Both the position numbers and the translations under genes were made by a program. A model generated the notes under the pieces. That model was not told the origin of the DNA, made no database searches, and was given only the letters and a program-made list of their open reading frames with translations. A stretch of DNA of 64,000 nt. It comes from Aquarana catesbeiana (Eukaryota; Chordata; Amphibia; Anura; Ranidae). Where the stretch lies: the NCBI RefSeq assembly GCF_042186555.1, contig NC_133328.1, positions 329,152,539 through 329,216,538 on the forward strand, read 5' to 3'. Shown piece after piece: positions 10,446 through 22,287 of this stretch (positions are counted from its first letter, which is position 1; every line of letters starts with the position of its first letter).

Positions 10446-12141
10446 GATCATCTCTCATCGCCGGCTCTCCCTCCTCACACAGAGACAGCATGTGAGGAGG
10501 GAGAGCGAACGGCTGCAGCGGTGAGTGCACACACAAAAAAATTTGAAAATTCAGTGCCCACAGTTCCTGTCAGTGCCATCTGTCATGCCATCTGTCCACA
10601 GTGCCATCTGTCCCCAGTGCCACCTGCCCCCAGTGCCACTTATCAGTGCCAACTGTCCCCAGTGCCACCTATCAGTGTCATCTGTCCCCAGTGCCACCTA
10701 TCAGTGGCATCTGTCCCCAGTGCCACCTATCAGAGCCATCTGTCCCCAGTGCCTCATATCAGTGCCATCTGTCCCCAGTGCCACCTGTCAGTGCCATTTG
10801 TCCCCAGTACTACCTGTCAGTGCCATCTGTCCCCCTTCCCAATGCCACGTGCCATCTGTTATCAGTGTCACATGTCATCAGTGCCATGTATCAGTGCCAT
10901 CTGTCAGTGTCACGTGCCATCAGTTATCAGTGTCAAGTGTCATCAGTGCCACGTATCAGTGCCATCTGTCATCAGTGCCACATCAGTGTCACGTGTCATC
11001 AGTGGCACGTATTAGTGCCATCTGTCATTAGTGCCATGTATTAGTGCCATCTGTCATCAGTGCCACGTATTAGTGGCATCTTTCATCAGTGCCACATCAG
11101 TGTCACATTTCATCAGTGCCACATTTTAGTGCCATTTGTCATCAGTGTCATGTGTTATCAGTGCTATGTATTAGTGCCATCTGTCATCAGTGCCACGTGC
11201 CATCAGTGCCACGTATCAGTGTCATCTGTCATCAGTGCCATGTGCCATCAGTGCCACGTATCAGTGCCACGTATCAGTGCCACATCAGTGTCACGTGTCA
11301 TTGTCCTGGTGCTCCAGGGCCTTCAAAAGTGTAATAGGTAGTCAACAAGTTAGATGTGTAATTTATGCTCCTAGAACACGTGATGGTGCTCCCTGCATGT
11401 TGGGCCTCTCTATGTGGTTAGGCTGTGAAAAAGTCCCATACATGTGGTATAGTAATACTCAGGAGGAGTAGCAGAATGTATTTTGGGGTGTTATTTGTGG
11501 TATACACATGCCATGTGAGAGAAATAACCTATTACAATGACAATTTTGTGAAAAAAAAAATCTTCATTTTGCAAAGAATTGTGGGAAAAAATGACAACAT
11601 CAAAAACCTCTCCATGCATCTTACTAAACACCTTGGAATGTCTACTTTCAAAAAGGGGGTCATTTGTGGGGTATTTGTACTTTCTGGGCTTGTTCGGGTC
11701 ACACGAAATGAGATAGGCCACAGTACATCGGGTGTGATGATTTTTTTATGATTTGCACCACAGCTTGTAGACTCTATCACTTTCACAAAGACCAAATAAT
11801 ATTCACTAATTTGGGTTATTTTTACCAAAGATATGTAGCAGTATAAATTGTGGCCAAAATTTATGAAGAAAATTTAATAATTTGCAAAATTTTATCACAG
11901 AAACAAATAAAAATGCGTTTTTTTTTTTTGAAAAATTTCGGTCTTTTTTCATTTATAGCGCAAAAAATAAAACACCCAGAGGTGATCAAATACCACCAAA
12001 AGAAAGCTCTATTTGTGTGAAAAAAAGGACAAAAAATTCATTTGGGTACAGTGTTGCATGACTGAGTAATTGTCATTGTGAGAGCACCGAAAGCTGAAAA
12101 TTGGTCGAGTGGGGTTTAAGTGCCCAGTAGGCAAGTGGTTA
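10446..12141. repeat. Minisatellite-bearing interspersed repeat, unit A
   Basis: A 14 bp perfect inverted repeat (CTCCCTCCTCACAC...GTGTGAGGAGGGAG type, about 10467-10505) opens the unit. It is followed by a minisatellite and about 800 bases of AT-rich sequence, ending GCCCAGTAGGCAAGTGGTTAA. The same terminal block ends unit B at about 13163 as GCCCAGTAGGCAAGTACTTAA. The shared TTAA ends suggest a TTAA-targeting DNA element, but no transposase is present and the left boundary is uncertain. Confidence 0.55.
10550..11310. repeat. Minisatellite, ~28 bp unit rich in CAGTGCCA
   Basis: The unit alternates CAGTGCCACCTAT and CAGTGCCATCTGTCCCC. It is degenerate toward the right, where GCCACGTATCAGT variants dominate. 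The unit lacks stop codons in all plus frames, which produces three overlapping but meaningless long reading frames. Confidence 0.9.
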
Positions 12142-13165
12142 AAGGAAGCCATTACATTGTTTACATTTGTCATGTGATCTGCTGTGATTGGTCACAGCAA
12201 TCACATGCTCTTGGCAGCAGGTTGGTACACTGATCAGTCATCGGCTGTGTCCAATGGACACAGCGGGTGACAGATCCGGAGGACACTACTGATCACAGAT
12301 TGAGGTAAAGAGCCAGTCAGCGACTCTTTACCACATGATCAGCTGTGTCCAATCACAGCTGATCATAGATGTAAATAGAAGCCAGTGATCGGCACTCCTG
12401 ACAGCATGAGGATCGGAGAAGAGAGCTGATAACTGACTTTTATAAAATGGACATGTACACTGATAATCAGGGCACTTATTATCAGTGTCCTGATTATCAG
12501 TGCAGTCCCAACAGTGCCTACCGGTGCTGCCAATGTGTGCCCACCAGTGCTGCCAATCAGTGCCCATCAGTGCCTTCTCATCAGTGTCACCTATCAGTGC
12601 TGCCTACCAGTGCCCATCAGTGCTGCCTACCAGTGCCCACCAATGCCGCCTATCAGGGCCCATCAGTGCCACCTATCAGTCTCCATCAGTGCCACCCATC
12701 AGTCCCACATATCAGTGCTGCCTAACAGTGCCTATCAGTGCCACTTGTCAGTTCCCACCAATGCCATGTTTCAGTGCAGCCTCATCAGTGCCCACTGGTG
12801 CCTCCTCATCAGTGTCTACCAGTGCTGCTTCATCAGTGCCCATCAATACCCATCAGTGCCAACTCATCAGTGCCCATCTGTGCCCATTAGTGCAGCCTCA
12901 TCAGCGCACATCAGTGAAGGAGAAAAATTACCAGTTTCCAAAAAATGTTACACCAAACTATGAAAAAGTTGTTTTTTTTCAAAATTTTCGGTCTTTAGTT
13001 GCTTATTTAGCAAAAAATGTAAAAAACAGTGGTGAATAAATACCATCAAAAGAAACCTTTGTGTGCATAAAATGATACAAATTTTGTTTGGGTACAGTGT
13101 TTAAAGCTGAAAATTGGTCTGGTCAGGAAGGAGGTAAAAGGGCCCAGTAGGCAAGTACTTAAATA
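12142..13165. repeat. Minisatellite-bearing interspersed repeat, unit B
   Basis: The left part contains several inverted repeats (CTGTGATTGGTCACAG; GATCAGCTGTG...CACAGCTGATC around 12338-12366). A minisatellite at about 12470-12925 follows, and then a 3' block with AATTTTCGGTCTTT, a TTTGGGTACAGTGTT block and AAGCTGAAAATTGGTC that matches the end of unit A. It ends GGCAAGTACTTAA. Units A and B are adjacent and in the same orientation. Confidence 0.6.
12470..12925. repeat. Minisatellite, ~12 bp unit CAGTGCCCAT
   Basis: Degenerate repeats of CAGTGCCCAT and CAGTGCTGCCTAC run without a stop codon, giving Cys/Ser/Pro/His-rich open frames on the plus strand that I regard as non-coding. Confidence 0.85.
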
Positions 13166-14414
13166 TGCTTTGCATTAGTACAAGACCCTCATAGCATTGC
13201 ACAGCTATGGTTAGTACGTACTAGAAGGATTTACACCACAAACACACACAGACAGACAGACTATAATGAGATTCACAGCAAAGTTCAGGTGAGTTGAATT
13301 CCAAATAGGATTCACTGAACCCTCTGTAATTTGAACACAGGCAGACTTGCTCATCTGTACTACAGCATTTAACTCAAAAAATAAAATGGCATACTAGATG
13401 TGGATAATGTATACATAATATGCTTTGTGTCAAATATGCCTAAAATAAGTGTGAAGACAGGCAGAACATATTCTGCATGCTTAGTTTTAAGATGTAGCCT
13501 CTTATCTTTAAAAACAATAAGTACATTATTTAATAGTAAAGTATAATACATAGTATATAAGAAAGTATATAAGTATTTAAAACATCTATTGATCTTGCAG
13601 AAATGCAGTGTCCTTGTCAGTTATTATAAGATCAACTGGTAGCAAAAGTAATGCTTATCCTTCTTGGTAAACTACTAAACCCATCAGCCCTCCCCATGAG
13701 ATGAGGAAATGCAAACATGTTAGTAGTCCAGCCTGGGTGACAACCATGGCTGTCTATATAGATACAGTGGAGAATGAGTGTAGCCATCTAGGGACAGGAA
13801 ATATGTTATTGATAGGATTATTAGGTGCAAATTAAGGAAAGAGCCTGAAAAAAATAACCTCTGTACTGCATCTAAGGGACTAGTAAGCTGCAATATTTTT
13901 TTTTTCTTTTAGGGGTTAGATATAGTGGGTCTTGAAAACATAAACAGATATAACAATTGTAAACTTTTACTAAACAAATTAAATTGACTATGCCAAGGTA
14001 ATACATTGCTATTTAATCATTTCCCACCCTTAGCATATACTGTTGCGTTCTCGGTTTGAGTGGTTATACTGGGGCCATGGCTGCAGCTGCAGTCAAGACC
14101 TGAGTATTTTGTTTCTCAGACGGTGATACTGAATAATGTAAAAGTGGTCCCAGTGGCTTCTGGATCAAATTTTACATGTGGCTGAAGAGGATTCTCCCCA
14201 CCTCCCACATACTCTTTCCCAGGCTCTCTTTTTCCACCAGAGAGCCCAGGACTGAAATAGGTAGTTTTAATGGTTGACAAACGAGATGCAGGAGGAATGG
14301 AGATCCCCCAATCATCTTGATGGTCTGTGAAACTAGAAAAGAATCAGCATTTTGTCACTTCCAGTTTTGGTTTATTGTATACAAGCCATTACCAACTAGT
14401 AACAGCATGTATCA
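13166..14414. other. Stretch without recognised features
   Basis: AT-rich sequence with only short frames. No transposon ends, RNA genes or coding similarity were recognised. Confidence 0.5.
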
Positions 14415-14985
14415 TACCAAGACTTTGGAGGGCAGAGGAGAGATATGGGGTCTAATAGACCCCATATTGCTACATAAAGAGGACCTGTCACTGCCCATGC
14501 TATTGCAAGTGATGTTGTTCATCCCTTGTGATAGCAATAAAGTTGATCAAAACAATAAAATAGAAGAGAAAGTGTAAAAAAAAAATGATAGCAACCCCCT
14601 CCTCCCATGCTCGTGCGCAAAGGCGAACACATATGTCAGTCAATATGTGAATGGTGAATGCACCAGCTATTCTGTGTAACTCTAAACTGGTAACCTGTAA
14701 AGGCTTTTAAAGCATTGCAAAGATTTTTCAATACCGTAGTTTGTCGCCATTTCATGGGCATATGCAATTATAAAGCGTGACTTTTTACTCGATATAGCAT
14801 TATCTTTTATATATTACAAAATAGGGGTATTGTATTGTGGTTTCTGTGTACTGAAATTCATCAAAGTGAATTTTTTTCCCCAAAAAATATAATGTTTGGG
14901 GATTCTAAGTATTTTTTTTTTTTAAATGCTGGTTTTTACATGTATGAGAGAAGAGTCAGAATTGACTTGGACAGCTAGTGGTTAA
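14415..14985 (+). repeat. Diverged copy of the hairpin-rich repeat at 47404-48612
   Basis: The sequence follows the same order as the reverse complement of 47404-48180. There is a short inverted repeat (GGGGTCTAATAGACCCC), a block ending GACCTGTCAC, a GTGATAGCAATAAA block, a TCGCCATTTCATGG/TATAAAG block, and TATAATGTTTGGGGATTCTAAG. It ends near CTAGTGGTTAA. It is clearly older than the other copy because there are many substitutions and small gaps. Confidence 0.65.
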
Positions 14986-15688
14986 AAAGCAAGTAATAAA
15001 ATTATATTTATTTTTTTTCATCATGAAAGCTAAAATTATATTATTTGTAATGTTGTCTACAAAATATTTCTCTCTTTCATGTTCCTTTAGTTGTTATCAA
15101 ATTATAATGGTCGAGTCTATTGCAGTGCCTAGAGACCCTTGGAATATATCTGTATTTAAAGTATACTGTGATTAGGCACAGTGGTGACTCTACATTGGAA
15201 GCATTTCATGCTGTGGGCAATTATTACAATCCAGAGTGCTAATTGCTTTTCGATTTGCAGACTGTGCCTCCAATAACCATTGCTGTGCACCTTGCAATGA
15301 ACTGTCTTATAATGATACCTTTTCTCTATCAAAAGACAAAATCAGCTATTGCTGGATGGAAAATCAGCATTAAGCATTTAGGAAAATAGAGCAACATGGT
15401 TTAATGCAACTGTTGGTATGCACTATTGTACTGATTCCAAGTGACAAAAGCCACAGAAATATTGTTTTTATTAACCTTAATTTGTAAATTTGTACAGAAC
15501 ACTAACCATAAATATTCAATTTACTTATTGTTAATTACATTTTCCTCATGCACATATTCCAACTGCATTTTAGTATTACTGTTATTTATATTTTTTAAAG
15601 CAGCAGCCACCCATGCTTTTTTAAGTTCAGACGAAAACTATTGTCTTGTTTTTTATAATGTATAAAAGAGCTATACAGGCCAACTTGT
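14986..15688. other. Stretch without recognised features
   Basis: AT-rich DNA with only short frames between a diverged repeat and the 3' end of the CR1 element. Confidence 0.5.
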
Positions 15689-15893
15689 AACATAGTTACA
15701 TAGTTACATAGTAGGTGAGGTTGAAAAAAGACACAAGTCCATCAAGTCCAACCTATGTTTGATTATGTGTCAGTATTACATTGTATATCCCTGTATGTTG
15801 TGGTCATTCAGGTGCTTATCTAATAGTTTCTTGAAGCTATCGATGCTCCCCGCTGAGACCACCGCCTGTGGAAGGGAATTCTTGCCGCTCTTA

Positions 15894-16327
15894 TGCCCCG
15901 TACACACGGTTGGATTTTCCGACGGAAAATGTGTGATAGGACCTTGTTGTCGGAAATTCCGACCGTGTGTAGGCTCCATCACACATTTTCCAACGGATTT
16001 TCTGACACAGAAAGTTTGAGAGCAGGCTATAAAATTTTCTGACAACAAAATCCGTTGTCGGAATTTCTGATCGTGTGTACACAAATCCGACGCACAAAGT
16101 GCCACGCATGCTCAGAATAAATAAAGAGATGAATGCTATTGGCTACTGCCCCGTTTAGAGTCCCGACATACGTGTTTTACGTCACCGCGTTCAGAACGAT
16201 CGGATTTTCCGACAACTTTGTGTGACCGTGTGTATGCAAGACAAGTTTGAGCCAACATCCGTTGGAAAAAATCCATGGATTTTGTTGTTGGAATGTCCGA
16301 TCAATGTCCGACCGTGTGTACGGGGCA
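15894..16327. mobile_element. Harbinger MITE A1 (434 bp)
   Basis: Terminal inverted repeats begin TGCCCCGTACACACGGT and end ACCGTGTGTACGGGGCA, flanked by TTA at 15891-15893 and 16328-16330. There is no coding capacity. Both ends match those of the 4.0 kb Harbinger element at 58971-62964, and the length and sequence are nearly the same as the MITE at 35281-35714. It interrupts the C-terminal part of the CR1 coding region. Confidence 0.92.
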
Positions 16328-16330
16328 TTA

Positions 16331-19088
16331 CAGTAAAGAACCCTCTACATGGTTTAAGGTTAAACCTCTTTTCTTCTAATTTTAATGAGTGGCCACGAGT
16401 CTTGTTAAACTCTCTTCTGCGAAAAAGTTTTATTTCTATTGTAGGGTCACCAGTACAGTATTTGTATATTGAAATCATATCCCCTCTCAAGCATCTCTTC
16501 TCCAGAGAGAATAAGTTCAGTGCTCGCAACCTTTCCTCATAACTAAGATCCTCCAGACCCTTTATTAGCTTTGTTGCCCTTCTTTATACTCGCTCCATTT
16601 CCAGTATAACCTTCCTGAAGACTGGTGCCCAGAACTGGACAGCATACTCTAGGTGCGGCCAGGCCAGAGTCTTGTAGAGTGGGAGAATTTTTGTTTTATC
16701 TCTGGAGTTGATCCCCTTTTTAATGTCAATATTCTGTTTGCTTTGTTAGCAACTGCTTGGCATTGCATGCCATTGCTGAGCCTATCATCTACTAGGACCC
16801 CCAGGTCCTTTTCCATCCTATATTCCCCCAGAGGTTCTCCCCCCAGTGTATAGATTGCATCCATATTTTTGCCACCCAAATGCATTATTTTACATTTTTC
16901 TACATTGAACCTCATTTGCCATGTAGCTGCCTACCCCATTAATTTGTTCAGATCTTTTTGCAAGATTTCCACATCCTGCAGTTATTGCCCTGCTTAGCTT
17001 AGTATCATCTGCAAATAAAGAGATTGAATTGTTTATCCCATCCTCCAGGTCGTTTATGAACAAATTAAATAGGATTGGTCCCAGCACAGAACCCTGGGGA
17101 ACCCCACTACCCACCCCTGACCATTCCGAGTACTCCCCATTTATCACCACCCTCTGAACTCACCCTTGTAGCCAGTTTTCAATCCATGTACTCAGACTAT
17201 GGTCCATGCCAACAGACCTTATTTTGTACAGTAAACATTTATGGGGAACTGTGTCAAATGCTTTTGCAAAATCCAGATACACCACGTCTACGGGCCTTCC
17301 TTTATCTAGATGGCAACTCACCTCCTCATAGAAGGTTAGTAGATTGGTTTGGCAAGAACGATTCTTCATGAATCCATGCTAATTACTGCTAATTACTGCT
17401 AATGATACCGTTCTCATTACTAAAATCTTGTATATAGTCCCTTATCATCCCCTCCAAGAGTTTACATACTATTGATGTTAGGCTAACTGGTCTGTAATTC
17501 CCAGGGATGTATTTTGGGCCCTTTTTAAATATTGGTGCTACATTGGCTTTTTTCCAATCAGCTGGTACCATTCCAGTCAGTAGACTGTCTGTAAAAATTA
17601 GGAACAACGGTCTGGCAATCACTTGACTGATTTCCCTAAGTACCCTCGGATGCAAGTCATCTGGTCCCGGTGATTTATTAATGTTAAGTTTCTCAAGTCT
17701 AATTTTATTTCTGTCCTCTGTTAACCATGGAGGTGCTTCCTGTGTTGTGTCATGAGGATGAACACTGCAGTTTTGGTTACTGAAGCCCCCCAATTCACTT
17801 GTGAAGACTGAGGAGAAGAATAAATTCAATACCTTCGCCATCTCCCAATCCTTTGTAACCAGATGTCCTTCCTCATTCTTTATGGGGCCAATATGGTCTG
17901 TCCTCCCTTTTTTACTGTTTACATACTTAAAGAATTTCTTGGGATTTTTTTTTGCTCTCCTCCGCTATGTGTCTTTCATGTTCCATCTTAGCCGTCCTAA
18001 TTGCACCCTTACATTTCTTGTTGCATTCTTTATAAAGTCTGAATGCTGAGGATGATCCCTCAACCCTGTATTTTTTGAAGGCCTTCTCCTTTACTTTTAT
18101 ATGCATTTTTACACTGGAGTTAAGCCATCCAGGACTTTTGTTCGCTCTTTTAAATTTATTACCCAATGGGATGCATTGGCTAATGCCCTTATTTAATATG
18201 CTCTTAAAGCAAACCCATCTCTCCTCCGTGTTCTTTGTTCCTAATATTTTATCCCAATGTATGCCTTTTAGCAAGGTTTGTAGTTTAGAGAACTTGGCTA
18301 TTTTGAAATTCAGTGTCTTTGTGTTTCCTATTGTGTGATTTATACTGAAACTAGTTGACCTGTGATCGCTGTTGCCTAAATTGCCCCATATTTCTACATC
18401 CGTGAACAGGTCTGTATTGTTGGTAATCAGTAGATCCAGTAATGTTTTATTTCTAGTTGGTGCGTCTACCATCTGACCCATAAAAATGTCCTGCAAGACA
18501 TTAAGGAACTGGCGAGCCTTAAATGAATGCACGGTTCCCTCCGCCCATTCTTGCTGCTAATCCAAATTGTTATAGGAGATCTGTCTCCACTTCCTCCCTC
18601 AGGTTAGGTGGCCTAAAGCATACTCCCAGTATTATTTTCCACTTAGCTTCATCCCTTTGGAGATCTACCCATAAGGATTCCACCTCCTCCCTAGCTCCCT
18701 CAGTGATGTCATCTCTCACATTCACTTGTACATTATTTTACCCTCTCTATCCTTGCGGTAAAGGGTATACCCTTGAATGTTTGCCAGCCAATCATGAGAG
18801 CTGTTGAACCAGGTCTCTGAAATTCCCACAAAATCCAAATCTTCCTTGTATAACAGTATCTCTAGTTCACCCATCTTGTCCGCCATGCTCCTGGCATTGG
18901 TGAACATGCCACATAGTTTAGACCGGTCGCATATTGTCCTCGTATTGGGTGTTTCGAGATTGCTAGGACTTGCTACTATACTTACCTTGTGTTTTTGTGC
19001 TTTGGTCAACCTACCACTAATGCCCCTAATATTACCCTCTGGAATATCTTCCGCGCTGACTATCTCTACCTCTGGACCCTCCCCCTCA
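16331..19088 (-). pseudogene. CR1-like ORF2: endonuclease and reverse transcriptase
   Basis: Minus-strand segments in changing frames give, in order: endonuclease start (LCGMFTNARSM, ISETWF, about 18920-18810), endonuclease C-terminus (LGNSDH, about 18370), and reverse transcriptase motifs (NKSPGPDDLHP about 17660, NYRPVSLTS about 17490, VYLDFAKAFDTVPH about 17270, SGVPQGSVLGP about 17110). The catalytic FADD near 17010 is intact. The thumb and connection region follows (RRATKLIKG, LEKRCLRGD). C-terminal codons continue beyond the MITE at about 15890-15780 (AVVSAGSIDSFKKLL). Several frameshifts and stops make it inactive. The reverse transcriptase fits the CR1 clade rather than L1. Confidence 0.9.
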
Positions 19089-19261
19089 ACGTATTGTTAT
19101 TGAAGGCATTGTATAGTGATTTTGTAAATGTCATCTTTCTTCATTACGGTCAGGGCTAAAAAATAACGTTTTTAAAAAAAAAATAAATAAAAAATTTAAC
19201 TTGTCAGGATAATGGTGGATGTTCAGCAACTTTTCATGGTTTCAGTATTTATTTGGCTTCT

Positions 19262-19431
19262 TTGTTGTAAAACGCTTTGGGGGTTATTTACTGAAGGAAT
19301 ATCCACTTTGCACTACAAGTGCAAACTACAAGTGCAAAGTGCACTTGAAATTGCACTGAAAGTGCACTTGGAAGTGCAGTTGCTGTAGATCTCAGGGGGA
19401 CATGCAAGGAAAATAAAAAAAAAGAATTTTT
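19262..19431. mobile_element. Left half of a short inverted-repeat element split by DIRS
   Basis: The segment runs from GGGGGTTATTTACTGAAGG through several copies of AGTGCACTT/AAGTGCA. It is mirrored at 32867-33008: GCAAAGTGCACTTGAAATT here corresponds to the reverse complement of 32960-32990, with few changes. The two halves are the ends of one non-autonomous element (hAT-like guess), with the DIRS element inserted between them. Confidence 0.7.
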
Positions 19432-19434
19432 ATA

Positions 19435-19620
19435 ACAGCTTACTTGTAAAATCCTTTTCTTTGAAGTACATCTATGGCACAGAGCCATAGTAATTATTAT
19501 ATGGGTTATAGGCCACCTTCAGGTAATGGACACTGGCATACCCTAAGACAGGAAGTTCACTCCCTATATAACCCCTCCCACTACTGGGAGTGCCTCAATT
19601 TATGTAGCAAAGCAATACAT
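19435..19620. repeat. DIRS inverted terminal repeat, 3' side
   Basis: It contains GGACACTGGCATACCCTAAG and TATATAACCCCTCCCACTAC. These are found inverted at 32700-32866, so the pair forms the DIRS inverted terminal repeats. The outermost ~40 bases differ between the two ends, as is usual for DIRS elements. Confidence 0.85.
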
Positions 19621-19659
19621 GTGTATACCAAAAAGAGGGGAGGGACCTCTGTGTCCCGT

Positions 19660-19750
19660 GATGTACTTCAAAGAAAAGGATTTTAAAGGTAAGCTGTTAT
19701 AAAAATCCTATTTTCTTAATTGTACATAACAGGACACAGAGCCATAGTAA
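19660..19750. repeat. DIRS internal complementary region
   Basis: The first half (GTACTTCAAAGAAAAGGATT at about 19672) is the reverse complement of the left end at 19476-19435. The second half (TTTCTTAATTGTACATAACA onward) is the reverse complement of the right end at 32835-32866. One short region complementary to both outer ends is what the DIRS circularisation model requires. Confidence 0.8.
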
Positions 19751-19849
19751 TTACTATGTGGGATGTCCCAGAGCAATGCCAACTGAGGGGAGGGAGACAA
19801 AACAGATATTAAGGCAACATGAGACTAGAGGAGTTATACTGCTGCCTGC

Positions 19850-20720
19850 AGCACACTACACCCAAAGGCGATATCCTCATGCCTTTTTACATTCACCTGA
19901 TAAAATCTGGTAAATGTATGGACTGAAGACCATGGAAGCTTGTTGATGCACTCCCACAAAGCACTAACAGTCCTAGTGGAGTGCGCTTTTGATTTGAGAG
20001 GGTGGAATCCTCCTTTTTAAACCATAAGCCTGAACAGTTACTTGCTGAATCCATTTAGAAATAGTAGATTTTGATGCTGCCTGTCCACTTCTAGGACCTC
20101 TAGGCAACAACAAAACATTCGTTTTTTGAATCTGAGTAGTCGCCTTCAAGTAGACCTTGAGTTCTCTCACTACATCAAGAGAATGTAGTAATTTTCCTTC
20201 CGTAGAACAGGTTCTGGAAAAAATGAAGATAGAACAATATCCTAGTTTGGATAAAAACTAGACACTACCTTTGGTAGAAAGTAAGGATGAGGGCGCAATA
20301 CTACCTTATCCTTGTGAATAATCAAATATGGCTCTTTACAAGAAAGAGCAGCCAACTCTGATACCCTTCTTGCAGAAGATATGGCTACCAGAAAATTAGT
20401 TTCCTTGCCAAAAGGACCAAGGGAATATGCTGTATCGGCTCAAAAAAGGATGATTCAGCAATGCGACAGAACTAAATCCAAGTCCCAAGTGTTCAGGGGT
20501 GACTTAACAGGAAGATTAAGCCGCGTTACCCCCTGAATAAGCTACAAACCAAGAATGTGAAGCAAGTGGTTGTTGAAATAATACTGATAAGGCTGAAACC
20601 TGGCCTTTGATAGTACGCAAGGTCAGCTTCATTTCTAACCTCATCTACAGAAAGTCAAGGATTCTAACTATGACATACTTCCTGGGGTGCCAACCCCTGG
20701 ATTCACACCAGGAGACATAT
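19850..20720 (-). pseudogene. DIRS tyrosine recombinase
   Basis: The open part at 20170-19973 includes LKVYLKATTQIQKT, SGQAAS and ISKWI, matching the catalytic domain of DIRS recombinases. The frame then shifts. In the next frame HSTRT supplies the catalytic His-x-x-Arg and FTRFYQ near 19900 supplies the candidate tyrosine nucleophile. Upstream sequence to 20720 has recombinase-like fragments with stops. The enzyme would integrate circular DIRS cDNA without making target duplications. This copy is inactive because of the frameshift and stops. Confidence 0.8.
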
Positions 20721-20729
20721 GCCTTTCAG

Positions 20730-21120
20730 ACTCTATAATATATGATTCTGGAGGCCAGCTTCCTTGCATAAATCAAGGTAGATACCACTGAACCTGATAG
20801 CCCACGATTCTTCAGAATATGGGCCTCAATAGCCAAACAATTAAATTTAGCATTTGTAAGGTAGGATGGAATACCGGACCTTGTGAGAGAAGGTCTGGAC
20901 GTGGTGGTAGGGTCCATAGGTCCCCTATCGCCATCCTTATGATCTCTGCATACCAAGATCTTCTGGGCCACAAGGTTCGCCAATCTCCCTGCCTGCTCGA
21001 TCCTGCAAAGCAGTCATGGAAGCAGCAGAATAGGAGGAAATGCATAAATCAGTGAGAACTGATTTCACGGAACACCAAGGCATCTGTTCTGCATGCTAGT
21101 GGATCCCTTGTTCTTTACAC
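20730..21120 (-). pseudogene. DIRS RNase H/linker region, downstream part
   Basis: Two overlapping minus-strand frames contain PRRSWYAEIIRMA and LPPRPDLLSQGPVFHP, a segment characteristic of the DIRS protein between RNase H and recombinase. It is the continuation of the region cut at 28925, separated from it only by the LINE insertion. Confidence 0.75.
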
Positions 21121-22287
21121 AAGTTGTCGATTTTCTTTTTTTTTTTCTTCAAAAAGTTTTTATTGTATGTTTTAAGCATCAGACAGCGTAAAAAGGCAGA
21201 AACAAAGTACCAAAATAACAATCAATGGTTAACATATCATATGGCTAAACAATTATGTACATATGTTACATATGTTGAGAAGAACAGGTCATGTAGAGTA
21301 AGAGGCCTACATAAGCAAACATATTAAACAGTATATAAAGCGTAAAGCAATTCTTCTAATATAGTATGGTTGTTTATAGCTGCCTTGATGCTATGAAATG
21401 TAACTGATTCTATTCTCCATTTTAGTAAAGAATTCTAATTGAGAGTCTACCGAGGTTAACTCAGAGACTGGACAAATCCAGCTGGTCTAGATATAATTGT
21501 TTTCTGAACCTTGGCCATATCAACAATCAGTTTTAGCAATTCCGTTTCTCTTTCTACTCAATTGCTGCCTCACCCTAAAGCTCCGAGAGGAAGGACAGAA
21601 GGGTATAAGGAGAGAAGTGGATAATAGTACCGGAAGTATAAGTAGTGAGAGGAAAGAGAGAGAGGGAGGGGAGAAAGAGGAGAGGAGGGGAAGAAAAAAA
21701 AAAAACCCGGGGGAAGAGTAGAGGGGTTTGTATGGTGAGATGGGGGGGATGGGCAACGTAGAGACAAGCTACTAGACAGAGTGGGGGTGGGGAGTCCCAC
21801 CAGCTGCCCTCTCCATCTACACTCAGCATAGTATTATAGTGGACCAACACTACCAGATATTCCAGGTGAGCCATGTATGATGATGCAAGTGGTATTGCCT
21901 TTAGAGCGAGCGTCAAACACAATGACATAGACTCTCGGCCAAGGGTCAGTCGTTATTCTGTGTCAGTGCTTGATACTGTTTTGACTTTTTAGAGGTGAGC
22001 CACGCCTCCCAGATAGCTGAAAAGCTAGATATCCTATCCTGTGAAGTGTGAATCAGCTCCTCTATTGTCTCTATGAGGTTAATATGATGTATCCAATTTT
22101 TGGTAGAGGGGGGAGATTTGGATCTCCAATGTACTGGAATACAAAGCCTAGCAGTGTTTATCATATGCATGGCTACCGACTTAGAGTATTTCTTTTGGGG
22201 GATTAGAAGGAGATATTGTGCTGGAGAGAATTCCAGAGGTAGTGAAGAAATGGTAGTTGTTACCTCATGTACTTTCCTCCAGTATGG

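Larger units (their letters stand above)
15689..19090 (-). mobile_element. CR1-like LINE, 5' truncated
   Basis: The minus strand holds an endonuclease, reverse transcriptase and C-terminal domain. The 3' end (15775-15689) reads GGTTGGACTTGATGGACTTG and ends in tandem ATGTAACT units. That combination, a short 3' untranslated region ending in an 8 bp microsatellite, is typical of CR1-clade LINEs. The 5' end stops at about 19090 inside the coding region with no ORF1. A 434 bp Harbinger MITE has inserted near the C-terminal codons. Confidence 0.9.

Noticed and set aside
10521..11341. Long plus-strand frames rich in Cys, His, Ser and Pro
   Set aside because: All three frames are open because the minisatellite unit contains no stop codon. 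The peptides are simple repeats of the unit and give no protein evidence.
12447..13039. Three overlapping open frames up to 179 codons
   Set aside because: Same cause: a stop-free ~12 bp minisatellite in every frame.
21496..21800. Overlapping frames at the purine-rich tract
   Set aside because: Low-complexity Arg/Glu/Lys or Ser/Pro/Leu peptides arise from a polypurine tract and its complement.
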